From assembly GCA_036023115.1 (NCBI GenBank), contig JAYKKT010000041.1, positions 5,692,501 through 5,756,500 on the forward strand: DNA of 64,000 nt, given 5' to 3'. A model generated the notes under the pieces. That model worked only from the letters and a program-made list of their open reading frames with translations. It was not told the DNA's origin and made no database searches. Below are positions 23,784-33,401 of the stretch, in pieces (the first letter of the stretch is position 1; every line of letters begins with the position of its first letter). Both the position numbers and the translations under genes were made by a program. The stretch is from Brasenia schreberi (taxonomy: Eukaryota; Streptophyta; Magnoliopsida; Nymphaeales; Cabombaceae).

Positions 23784-26545
23784 CAATATTGTAAAAATTG
23801 TATTATATGATACGATTTTATCATGTATCATATGAGTATATGGTACAATACATATACACGTATCGCAATAAACGATTTATCGTACTATATTGTATGATAC
23901 AACCATTTCAAAAGGAAATGTATGATAATGAATTTCATTACCATTTCATGATGATTGGGATATATCTCAACCATTTCAAGATGTTTCTAAAGAAATGTAT
24001 GGTAACGAATTTGATGGTGCTTCTGAGATGAAAGAAGAGACGGTTAAAGAGGAGAAGGCAAGAAAAGGGAAATAGTGTAGGTTCTGGTGGTAGTAGCAGT
24101 AGAGTTGACTCTTGTTCTACTACAAGTGCTCCTACTTGCCCGATGCATACAAGGGGTATTAGAGGAGGAGCTAAAGCCAGATGTAGTGAGATGCTTTTAT
24201 TTTTCTCCACGTACAACTCTTGGAGCTCAGCTATACATTAGATCAGCTATGATTCAAAAGAGATAATTGAGAAAGTAGATTTGAAGTGTGCCAAACTTTT
24301 TTATGAAAATTTTCTTTTCAAAGTATGGCGGATGCTATTGCTAGTGTGGGATTGCGTTATATAGTCCTTACTTAACATGCTTTAAGGGGTATATTACTAT
24401 AGAAATATGTTGATATTGTTAATGCATGGATTTATGAATTTAGGAAGTCGTGGAAGGACACAAGATGTTCTATTATGATGGTTAGATAGATGGTTAACGT
24501 AGGTATTTGGTGAACTTTCTAGTCTTTTATCCTAAGAGAACACTGTTTTTGAAATCATATGACTTGTCCCATATTGATTAAATTTTAGATAATTTACTCT
24601 TTATTTTTGAGAAAGTTGTTTAGGATGTAGGTATTCCAAATATTGTTCGCTACAAATCTTAGAGAAACTGGTAAGATGCTTGAGGCGAACCATCCATCCT
24701 TAATATGGACTCCATCTATTGAACATTACATAGACTTAAAGATTTTAGTATAATGGATGAAATAAGAGGGACTATATTTGCACAAAGAAATGTCACAAAG
24801 TTTATTTATAATCATTTTTTTGTATTGCATTTTATGTAAATCCATATAGGTGGAAGGGAATTAATTAGACCTTCATTGATAAGATTTGTTATGAATGTCA
24901 TTATTGTGCAAAGTCGTTATACATAAAAATGCATTGAAGAAAAGGTTTGTATCTAATGAATGGGGCTCTATTAGGTGGTCTAGAAAGAGAAAAGAGATTG
25001 TTGTGGTAGATGTTTTCAATAGTGATTTTGAAAAAATACAATAACTTTTTGAGGATGACTATATCTTTAGTTAAGGTAATTAGGATGGTAGACAGTGAAG
25101 ATAAGCTTGTTATGCCTTATATATATAATGACATGGATAAGGCCAAATTAGAAATACAAACAAACCTTGACTACAAGTGGTCACTTCTAAAAAAGGTTTA
25201 GAAGATAAAGATAATTGATGTATGTTAGAACCACCAAATGCATCATGATGTGAATGATGATGCACATTTTCTTAACCCTTCTATTCAATTTTCTCCCAAC
25301 TTTGTAGAAGACGAAAAAGTAAAAAATGGTATATTTAATGCAATTGACCTTGTACAAAATTTATCTACTCGTTGCAATATTCATTTAGAGTTAAGCAAGT
25401 ATATACATAGTGTTGAAGATTTTGGAAGGCCAATTGTGACAAGTATTATGTGTTTTTATTGATATTCATTTAAGTTATCAATTGATTAACTTTGAGTGTT
25501 TCTTATTAATCATTATTATGTTTTATTTCATATGAATAGTAAGCTCGCTTTGGTGTAGATACACTGAACTTGGCAAGGTTGCTCAATGTCTATTGAGTCA
25601 AATATGCACTTCGAGTAGGTGCAAGAGAAATTGAAGCTTTTTCAAATGTATTCACACGAAAAAGAGAAACATATGGTATACATTACATATAATATGAAGT
25701 TAACGCAAATGTAACAATTTTAAAAATATGTATTGTTGTTGTCTAGTAATTTCTTACTAATAATGAATGATTGATGAGATTATATTGCATTTGATATTTT
25801 TTATAATTTGTATATTCTTTCTTTATAGAAAAATACAAAAGGATGCAAGAAGAACAAGGAAGGTGCCATATAATCCGTTGAGCTATGAAAGTGTTAATAT
25901 TCATGATGATTGAGTCGAAGTGGAGGAGCTCCCATCAATTTAAAGGATGAAAACTAAAGGGAACCCCAAGCTTAAGCATAACTTTGAGTTTGAGATGATG
26001 ATGAAGATGTTGGATGGGAGGATCCAATTGTGGAGGTGGAAGAGGGAGGAGATGATGACGATGGTAATGATATCTACACTATGTCGATTACAATGCTTTT
26101 GTTGATTATGATCTATGTTGTGGATGATTGTCTTAACTTTTAATTGTAACTTTTACATGTTTTGGTCTCGATAATTGCAAGTTGTAACTTTGTTGTTTAT
26201 TAATTAAAGTTATTCAGTATTCACGTTATGGTATGAATGCTTGTTCATTATGAGATGTTATTTAACTTTGGTATTTTCTTCTCACAATTTCTCTAATTAT
26301 TTTTATAGTCATGGTCATTTATTAAGAATTATCTGCTTCAAATCAAGCTTTTGAATTCAATTTTGTTTAATGTTGATTGTGTTATATATTTTTTCTTCAT
26401 TAATTATAATTTTTATATTTTTAAATTTATTAATATTTTTTAATCAAAAAATAAAACGAAATTGCACCTTATCTACGATATGGTATTATAGAGGTGTATC
26501 AGTGCCCAGTGCAATACGGGTACCGATATATTTTTTACAACATTG
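23784..26545 (+). mobile_element. hAT transposon, degenerate, with terminal repeats and target duplication
   Basis: The left end is CAATATTGTAAAAA and the right end, reverse-complemented, is CAATGTTGTAAAAA (13 of 14 equal). The flanking octamers are TATTTAAC (23776-23783) and GATTTAAC (26546-26553), 7 of 8 equal, as expected for the 8-bp hAT duplication. Subterminal TATCG/CGATA motifs resemble those of the 54.9-kb element, and the coding remnants match it domain by domain. At 2762 bp it is somewhat shorter than its sibling (3210 bp). Confidence 0.85.
24000..25915 (+). pseudogene. hAT transposase remnant
   Basis: Readable segments in order are a basic/serine linker near 24060-24240 with CSEMLLFFSTYNSWSSAI, a DUF659-like part, the helical block LVKVIRMVDSEDKLVMPY (25065-25120) that corresponds to LVKVLRLTDSEEKPSMGY in the 54.9-kb copy, a dimerisation-domain part near 25570-25650 (QICTSSRCKRN) and the tail KVPYNPLSYESVNIHDD. 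Stops and frameshifts occur throughout, so it is non-functional. Confidence 0.85.
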
Positions 26546-26863
26546 GATTTAACCATAGGTTGCAGAATTTTATGCAACAACCGAGATTGACTCCAGGTAT
26601 TAATATGATAAAAAAATGAGGCGATCTTTACTTAGAGAAAAGGTTGCAGTATGCTCTTGATGATCGACAAAATGCAGTTTGATGGAATGGTGAAGAAATA
26701 TACGATGTAGTTTCCCATGCCTCCTCAAGTAAAAAAAACTTGATGGAATGTAAAAGAGTCTTCACCTGTGGTGGAAAGACAACATCACCTTTGCTGTTTT
26801 GGATTTTCTTGGATATTCTTCTCCATTAACAATGATTCAGAAGGGGTTGTAGCATTGCATAGT

Positions 26864-26874
26864 GTATGACACCA
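26864..26874 (-). other. Retrotransposon primer-binding site
   Basis: The minus strand reads TGGTGTCATAC next to an LTR end (AACA), a slightly altered Met-tRNA primer site. It could serve the Copia gag remnant at 23.7 kb, now separated from it by the hAT element. Confidence 0.55.
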
Positions 26875-27132
26875 TGTTAAAGAAATTTTTATTGATAACA
26901 TATGAGAATCAATACAAAAACCATTGGAGATTGTCTCCAATACCGCTGCACTAACTTTGGGCAGATTCTGTAGCCCTCCTGGCTGCTCACGATTTTTCTT
27001 TATATTATCACTAAAACCCTAAGAGTACTACTTATAAGGGATCTTTTAATTTGAAAGACATATATGCCCTTATACTTAAACGTATTTAAACAAAAGAGAT
27101 TAAGCATCAATAGATAGATGGGATCAACAACA
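26875..27132 (-). repeat. Copia 5' LTR
   Basis: Bounded by TGTTAAAG and CAACAACA (+ strand), i.e. TGTT...AACA ends. On the minus strand it has a CTTATAAG box near 27035 and TCAATAAAAATT near its 3' end, then the primer-binding site. Together these suggest promoter, polyadenylation region and LTR end of a reverse-strand Copia element. The outer boundary is approximate. Confidence 0.5.
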
Positions 27133-27322
27133 GGAGTGATCCAATATTCAGACGATCCAAAAAGTTCTTCTCAACAATTATTGTATCATACAATACGATA
27201 TTTATAACATTGATCTATACCAAAGAATTATTAGCTTCAGTTTTCAGCTTTCTCTTTTCATTGATCTTATTTAACCATGATTATTTTCTCTACTAATGAT
27301 GATGCATAAATTGCCTTTGTAG

Positions 27323-27383
27323 GTTGGATGTTTCTGAAGACAAATTTTTGCAGTACTTTTGGGATTGTTGGAATAAGCTAATG
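27323..27383 (+). pseudogene. FPGS exon-like segment 1
   Basis: After the acceptor CCTTTGTAG it encodes LDVSEDKFLQYFWDCWNKLM and ends at ATG|GTACC. This corresponds to the family block following the FTSPHL/RERFR region (family pattern LDISEEKFLQYFWDCW). Frame open throughout. Confidence 0.8.
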
Positions 27384-27784
27384 GTACCAGTTTCAACTTC
27401 TTGAGTACATGTTTTATAAATCATGAATTCCTTATAAATCCCTACGATAGTGCAAAACACATTTTCCCTTAAATCTGGAAATTCTTCTATGAATAAACAG
27501 CAGGACACAGATGGCATCAGTTTGTAACTGTAATTCAAAGAAAATATTTTTACAGCTATTTAACTTTGTGCACTGGATATATAATCTATAATTCTTGTAT
27601 AGACGAGATACAACAAGGACTTGGATGACTAGATTCAAATTGGACAATCCACTTGTTTAACCAATGAAAAACCAGGGAATCACTCAGCCAGTTACGCATA
27701 CTTTCTTAACATCATAGGTTCAATCCGTGTGTATGCAGGGGTTATATATTTTCTGCATATCATAAAAATCAATTGAAAAACAAA

Positions 27785-28075
27785 GCCTTCTCCCACACTA
27801 GGTGGGTGCAGTGATATGGAATCTTGGTCCCTATTGTTATCTATCTTGGGTCATACGACAAACAAGATTATGATTCATGATCTTCTTTCAGCATTTTGCT
27901 TCAACCTCTTTTGTGATCCACCACCTACAACTTTTTAGATATTCGCGCTTGAGCTCCATCAAAATCGCTTTGATTGTGGCTGCCTGTTTCTTTTCTGTTA
28001 GTGCAAACAGACTCTTTCCTTGACCCTCCTATTGCGATTTCCATCATGTAACACTTCTTTCAAAAATGTTACCTG
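27785..28075 (-). repeat. Divergent RTE tail or related SINE fragment
   Basis: AAGCCTTCTCCCACACTAGG then ATATGGAATCTTGG and GTCATACGAC resemble the common plant RTE 3' tail (AAGCCTT..CCCA.CTAGGTGGG..CGGCTA.ATGGATC) and its upstream sequence. Orientation is minus. It lies in FPGS intron 1. Confidence 0.45.
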
Positions 28076-29782
28076 ACATGCCAATCATTCTGTCGAACAT
28101 TATCCACTATATACTGTTGTTTTATTGCAACTTTGCGATATTTTCCTTTGTCTTACTCCTTGCCAAAATATAACTCTGTTTCTGGTGCAGTTTACAAAAT
28201 TGTGTTTAATAGAGAGTCGCTAATTCCACTCCCTATTTTGTCAACCTCCATTATTTTCTGAGGTGACATCTCAATTGATCTCTCATTTTCCTAAACTGCT
28301 AACTCTAAGCACTTAAAAGTATCTTTTTGATTTGCAACATGTTTCAATATTCATTTATTATTCATATGTGTAACCTATTGTATTGAACTTGTCCTTTATT
28401 CTACTGGTTGAAGGCTCTTGTAGGGCATCTTTCTAGAGCTTCAGTTCTCTATTCGCTTGTGTTCATATCTTTTCAAGTAAAACACTATCATCTATAATTA
28501 ACAGTATTAAGTTACTTCATCTTTAGCTGTACTTCTATAGTTCATCTAAATTGAAGTAAAAAGATATATGCTCGTGAATAATCCATCTGATTGGATGACC
28601 GCCTTAAGTTATGTATGATTTAGTGGATGGTGAGCAGGAGAGTGGAAGAGGAACTATGGTCATGGGGTTTGTGTAGAAATCGTATGATTCCTTTGGTACA
28701 CTTCTGTGTTTCTGTTTTTGCTTGTTTGGAGAGAACATAATGGAAAAGCTTTTATGGGTGGAGAGATTCTTGATAAAGATGGTAAAAAATTGGTGTCTTT
28801 TGTTTCCTGGAGATGGTTATTTTAAGACGGTTTTGGAATTTCTAGAGCTTATGCAGTCCTACCCTATTCTATCTTGACGTCTGTGGTGCACTCCCTTGGT
28901 TATTAATGAAATTTAGCTTATTTATAAAACGAAAAACATGTCTTCCAATTCTTGCGACACAACTGATTCTTCTTCCTCCATGAAGAATAATCAATTTTTG
29001 TTATTAAAAGACTTGTTTCAAGTAATTGAATGTTCCTCTATGTGTGTGTGTGTGCACGTGCTTTTGTGTGTGGATAAAGTGCTTACTATGAAAGATCAGC
29101 AACTTCCTTTTTCTTTTGTCCAAAATCAATTTTCAACACTTAATATGGTGTCATTTCCACTTAACATTTACAAACAAACAATTTTTTTGTGTTACTCACT
29201 GGACCAACTTATCTAGCCGTTCCTGTGATTATTCCTTAACTTGATGTGATCTGTAGAAAACTAAATATATAAGGAAGGAAATGGCCTTAACACATGACAT
29301 GAGTAAAATGTGGTTCCAAACATGATCCAGAAGTTGGTTGTTTCCCCTTTTTATAGTCGTTGATCAAAAGTTCCCACCATGGGAAAATGTGTTTTCCCAC
29401 CAAAGGAGAACCACCCTATCTACATTTTACATACATATGCACATGTATGCATATACAAATATCCATTAGATAGACGTGCAGAGGTCCAGCAGTTATGTAT
29501 TCAGAATTTTGACAAGATTGAACTGATTTTGTCAAAGGCTATCATTGACTAACATAAAAGATTGTTGACAATATTAAACAGATAAGTAAATTGGTATGCA
29601 AGCACTGACCTTTTTTATTGGGTGTGTTACTGGACAAAGAAAAATGCAGCCCATGATTCAGGCAAAAGAACCTAACATGAGGAGCTTTGTTGGCCATCGT
29701 TTGGAGGTTTTACAAATGTACCTGTGATTCTTTTGTGAATGCAGGTCTGGTCTTGTGGACATGGTAGTTCTTAGACAAAGAC

Positions 29783-29960
29783 AATACAACAACAACTAAG
29801 CCTTTTTCCATACTAGATGGATCAACTACATGGATTCTTTGTTTTCAAAGCCCTATCAAATCCACGATAGATAAGTCCGATAAAGTTTTACACTAATGGT
29901 AGAAAGCCTAATACAACCCTCCTCCTTTATCTAGGCTTGGGACCAACCATGCAAGAGTGG
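29783..29960 (-). mobile_element. Short RTE derivative with 5' and 3' ends joined
   Basis: The left part (29783-29855) matches the 3' tail of the RTE at 7340 (ACAACAACAACTAAGCC, CTACATGGATTCTTTGTTT). The right part (about 29865-29960) matches its 5' leader at 10505-10600 (AAAGCCTAATACAACCCTCC, CTAGGCTTGGGACC, CATGCAAG). All coding sequence between is missing. It may be an internal deletion or a SINE-like non-autonomous family moved by the RTE machinery. It sits in FPGS intron 1, 70 bp before exon 2. Confidence 0.7.
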
Positions 29961-30029
29961 TATGTAAGCAAAATAATATGAAGCTTCTTTGTGTTAACAC
30001 TTGGTATATATTTTTCTTTTTTCTTCAAG

Positions 30030-30112
30030 AAAATATAGCAGAGGATACACCAATGCCTCCCCTTTTCCAGTTCTTAACGCTATTGGCATTTCAGATCTTC
30101 ACACTTGAGAAG
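30030..30112 (+). pseudogene. FPGS exon-like segment 2
   Basis: Follows TTTTTTCTTCAAG and encodes NIAEDTPMPPLFQFLTLLAF then QIFTLEK, ending AAG|GTAACA. The family pattern here is IPMPPLFRFLALLAFKIF. Two extra A bases before the first full codon do not fit the phase-0 end of segment 1. Confidence 0.85.
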
Positions 30113-30343
30113 GTAACAAAGACTCTTTCTGCGGTCTAAGAAATGTTTTGGCTGAAATATCTGTATCTTTGCTTCACATTTGATTTGATGACTGCATTTA
30201 GACTCCGATACCCAACCAAGAGTCCTCAGCATTCCCACTTCAAGATATCTGCAAGCAACTGTGGCAGAAGGGGAGAAAGCAACACATCCAAAATTTCAAT
30301 GCTAAAAATGACAAGAGTATCTCTCAGCATGTTGTCGCATGTT

Positions 30344-31726
30344 CTATGTTATCAATAGCAGTTAGTGGGCTGTTAGTGGTTGACCCTAATATAGCTTTAA
30401 TGAGGATATAGCGGATTTAGTGGTATACTTTTATTTATGATTAAAAAATAATATATATATAATGAATTCTCTAATTTTTTTAAAATATCAAGAGACACAT
30501 AACCTTCACATTCATAAATATGAATCAAACTAAATAAACAAATTCTAAGAAGACAAACAATAAATTTAATGTGACATATGCATATTGAATTGTTAAACTT
30601 AAACTAAAAAGAAAAAACATAAATGTAACCAAGTTATTCTAAGTAGTAAGTAGAAGAATTAAAAAGAACTATATGGTCCAATCTAATTTGAGCAACTGTA
30701 TGCACACAAAAATATAACTTACAAAAAAATGAATCAAAATATAACATCCACCAAATGTCCAAAATATTTATAATACTTTTAAAGTAACACTGTAACATCA
30801 AATATAATAATTAACAACTTAACAAATAACAAGTTCAAAACATAACATCCATCAAATGTGATTAAAATATAAACTTAATTGTTTAAGATGAACCAAAAAA
30901 AGCTATATATTTTATATTCTATAGAAAACTATTCACGTTCATTTTCAGAATGAGAGAGTTACTAGTGGTGGAGTGCGGTGGCAATGGAAGCCACAGGAGA
31001 GGACGAGTGTAATTGACTGTTTTGATAATGTTAAGGAACGAAAAGAGGAATAAGGATGCATACAACTGAGTGTGTAAAAGGTTTTACAATAAGCGATTTC
31101 AATGTTAAGGATAAAAAGATAAAAATGGATGAGTGTAATGGACAAACAATATGCATAAAAGGTTTTAAGATAAGCAAGAAAGAATCTAGTGGCCAGCAGG
31201 GTAATTCAGACGGATTCTTTCTCACTCTCAGGGGAGAGAGAGAGAGAGAAAGAGAGAGATGGTGGTGGTGGTGGCAATGGAGGTCGCAGCCTGCAGGAGC
31301 CCCGGTGGTGGCAGTGATGGAAGAGAGAGAGAGATATTAGTGGTGATGGGCTTGTCTGTTGTTGGTGGCAGTGATGGGCCTGTGGTGATGGAATGTAGGA
31401 GAGAGAGAGAGATGGTGGTGGTGGTGGTGGTGGGCTTGTCTGTTGTCGGTGGCAATGATGGGCCGGTGGCAATGGAAGGTATGCTATCAATGAGATTAGA
31501 CCAAATGTATTCTGGTATACATTTGGGAATTGGATTGGGTCGATCCATATCCATTGGATCAACCCGACTTGTATGCTAATATAGCGTATTGCTATAGTGT
31601 TCTTAACGGAGCTAATAACATCCATGCTGGACGGCTGTTAATTTCCAACTGATATAGCAGATATGGAACCACTAATTAGCTATAGCGCACTATAGCAGAC
31701 GCTATAGCATGCTATTGATAACATAG
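30344..31726. mobile_element. Non-autonomous hAT-like element with perfect 17-bp terminal inverted repeats
   Basis: The left end CTATGTTATCAATAGCA and right end TGCTATTGATAACATAG are exact inverted repeats, 17 of 17. The flanking octamers are CGCATGTT (30336-30343) and TGCATGCT (31727-31734), 6 of 8 equal, in keeping with an aged 8-bp hAT duplication. Subterminal GATATAGCGGATT and CGCTATAGC motifs recur near the ends, as in hAT elements. It has no transposase. It lies in FPGS intron 2. Confidence 0.75.
31236..31482. repeat. GA- and GGT-rich tandem repeats inside the hAT-like element
   Basis: Units of about 80 bp (31325-31402 and 31403-31482, with a poorer one before) each contain GAGAGAGAGA, a GGT run, GGGCTTGTCTGTTG and GGCAATGATGGGCC-like sequence. 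Long open frames on both strands here are by-products of the repeat. Confidence 0.8.
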
Positions 31727-31891
31727 TGCATGCTACTTATAGGGTACCTTCAGCTTTTTCTGATATTAATCTATGCAAAACGTTCAAGGAGGTTGTCAAC
31801 TCCCCTTATATATCTGGTCTTTGTGACATGATGGAGGGTTATTGCATTAGAAACCTAATAACCAACTAAAACATTCTCATATCTTTTACGA

Positions 31892-32001
31892 GGTGGGGGC
31901 AATATTTCTAGTACTAATGCACCAGATCTCATAGAAACTCTGAAATTGGGCATGTTTGGGATAGAATAATACTAGGACATATGAAGTCCTACTGCACCCT
32001 C
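31892..32001 (+). pseudogene. 5S rRNA-like sequence in left Cassandra LTR
   Basis: AGTACTAATGCACCAGATCT, CATAGAAACTCTGAAATTGG, ATAATACTAGGACATATGAA and GTCCTACTGCACCCT follow plant 5S rRNA in order. The internal promoter boxes (AGTTAAGCGTGC and GGATGGGTGACC in the gene) are clearly altered, so it is not a functional 5S gene. Confidence 0.8.
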
Positions 32002-32483
32002 TAGGTGTTACCACAGTGCGTTTAAAAGCTTGCTTAAGGAAAGGTAGGTTAAAGCAAATATAGAAGGAGATTGCATCTAGCTGCGGAAGAGAAGCCAATT
32101 TTCAAGGTTGCAAGAATGAGCATTTAATTGATAGAATTGTCTATATAGTTGTGTTACATATATACCTCTCTTGTAATCCTTTATGCATATACTCTTTTGT
32201 CAACATTCTATCCATTGATTTTTTCAACCAGGATGATTAACTTTAAAATATTTGTTTCATGATGAAAGGTTAAGCATCCTAATTAAGCAAAACAATTAGT
32301 CAAATGTTGTGTGAAGGGCTTGAATATATATATATATATTATTTATATATACATACATCCATGTAGGTATGTGTTTTAAGACAAGTTTCCAGAGGGATAT
32401 ATACCGAATTAGTTTCTAAAATGGTGTAGAACCAGGGAGGAGGGTTACATTAAGTACCCATAAAACTTTGTCAGATCCTTTGT

Positions 32484-32601
32484 AGGGGGAGCTATCGTTT
32501 CACTACTAATGCACCGCATATCATCGAAACTCTAATGAGTGTTTTGGTTGGAACTGTAATAGGATGTTTACCTCTTATGAAGTCCTTGTATTGCACTCTC
32601 T
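32484..32601 (+). pseudogene. 5S rRNA-like sequence in right Cassandra LTR
   Basis: CACTACTAATGCACCGCATA, TCATCGAAACTCT, AATAGGATG and GAAGTCCTTGTATTGCACTC follow 5S rRNA in order. Changes differ from those in the left copy, so the two LTRs have diverged for a long time. Confidence 0.8.
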
Positions 32602-32718
32602 AGCTGATCCCCCATGTAGTCTGCTTGAAAGATTGGTTAAGGAAGGGTATGTTAACTACCTGGATTGACGATATGTTTTAATGTCATAATTCTTGACAAT
32701 ATGTTCACATGCTTCTAG

Positions 32719-32775
32719 GTTGATGTGGTAATTCTGGAAGTTGGGTTGGGTGGACGCTTGGACTGGACGAATGTG
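32719..32775 (+). pseudogene. FPGS exon-like segment 3
   Basis: After TGCTTCTAG it encodes VDVVILEVGLGGRLDWTNV, ending GTG|GTAATT; phase 0 at both ends. This is the family signature EVGLGGRxDATN near the Mur-ligase-type active site. The usual alanine of DATN is tryptophan here, an unlikely change in a working enzyme. Confidence 0.88.
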
Positions 32776-33100
32776 GTAATTGTGCTTTCTTAAGCCTCCA
32801 AGTTTGTTCAAATGTTTGTGACTGTGAAGCCATTGTATCATTCCTCTTAGTTTTCATATGGTAAGCACTATATCACAAACATAAGAAGAGGGTGGAGTGT
32901 CCGGGCCCCAATACAAGTTCCACTTCAACACCGACTTGAAAACTAGGTCAGTGTGGCACCAAAAGAAGTACAAACTGTCCCACAACAGTCTTGCAGATGA
33001 TAAGATGTGACATGACATCCTGTCAGCTGATAAACTCGTACATATACATAGAACTCAAATCATAATCTATGTATATATTTCTAAAAACAACTCATAATCA

Positions 33101-33166
33101 GCACACAAACACAAACACACATCACACACATACATAATCAGCACAAACACAAACACGAACACTCAA

Positions 33167-33216
<50 letters not shown>
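33101..33216. repeat. Compound microsatellite (CA-rich, TA, GA)
   Basis: ACACAAACAC-type repeats run into (TA)n and then (GA)n. Confidence 0.95.
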
Positions 33217-33340
33217 GCACATCTGTGATTTTTTAAAATTTCAATGTTACTGAATAACATGATTGTAGTAACTGTGTGAAAGTATAACCTGTTACGAGAT
33301 ATCTAATCAGTGCATTTTTATTGAGTGGAAACTTTTATAG

Positions 33341-33401
33341 GTTAAACAGCCCATTGTTTGTGGAATTACCTCTCTGGGGATGGATCACATGGAGATATTA
33401 G
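33341..33401 (+). pseudogene. FPGS exon-like segment 4
   Basis: After ACTTTTATAG it encodes VKQPIVCGITSLGMDHMEIL plus the first base of a glycine codon, ending G|GTACAA (phase 1). It matches the family block VxKPVVCGISSLGxDHMEILG, which continues segment 3 directly. The frame is open. No next exon (NTLGxIAxEKAGI block) was recognised downstream. Confidence 0.88.

Larger units (their letters stand above)
31822..32680 (+). mobile_element. Cassandra-type TRIM retrotransposon (5S rRNA-like sequence in both LTRs)
   Basis: Two direct repeats start at 31822 (TGTGACATGATGGAGGG) and 32425 (TGTAGAACCAGGGAGGAGGG), 603 bp apart. Each contains about 110 bp that follows plant 5S rRNA from start to end (31892-32001 and 32484-32601), then a shared GCTTG..TTAAGGAAGGGTA.GTTAA-like 3' part. 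An LTR pair carrying 5S rRNA with no coding region, under 900 bp in total, is the hallmark of Cassandra. The right end is approximate, and primer site and target duplication could not be fixed. It lies in FPGS intron 2, about 100 bp after the hAT-like element. Confidence 0.7.
27323..33401 (+). pseudogene. FPGS: Folylpolyglutamate synthase (FPGS) exon series, probably a gene fragment
   Basis: Four exon-like segments on the + strand encode, in order, consecutive parts of FPGS, the enzyme that adds glutamate residues to folates. Intron 1 is 2.6 kb, intron 2 is 2.6 kb and holds a hAT-like element and a Cassandra element, and intron 3 is about 0.57 kb. Splice-like AG/GT dinucleotides flank each exon. 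Against function: no exons for the N-terminal ATP-binding part or for anything after HMEILG were found in the window; the conserved DATN motif reads DWTN; and with the visible splice sites the phases of exons 1 and 2 do not agree (0 and 2). It could still be the middle of a gene with very long introns running off the left edge, but the missing downstream exons argue for a fragment. Confidence 0.75.

Noticed and set aside
27175..27212. 38-bp CAATTATTG...AACATTG unit as a tiny hAT MITE
   Set aside because: Ends resemble the hAT family, but flanking octamers do not match; more likely a remnant of an end.
28620..28920. Possible LINE or gene piece (WREHNGKAF-like reading)
   Set aside because: Similarity to reverse-transcriptase-associated tails is too weak and the frame is short.
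31206..31625. Long Pro/Ser/His-rich open frames on both strands
   Set aside because: Produced by GA/GGT tandem repeats in a non-autonomous transposon; not protein genes.
31892..32601. Two 5S rRNA genes
   Set aside because: Both are mutated in the internal promoter and lie in paired LTR-like repeats, so they are Cassandra parts.
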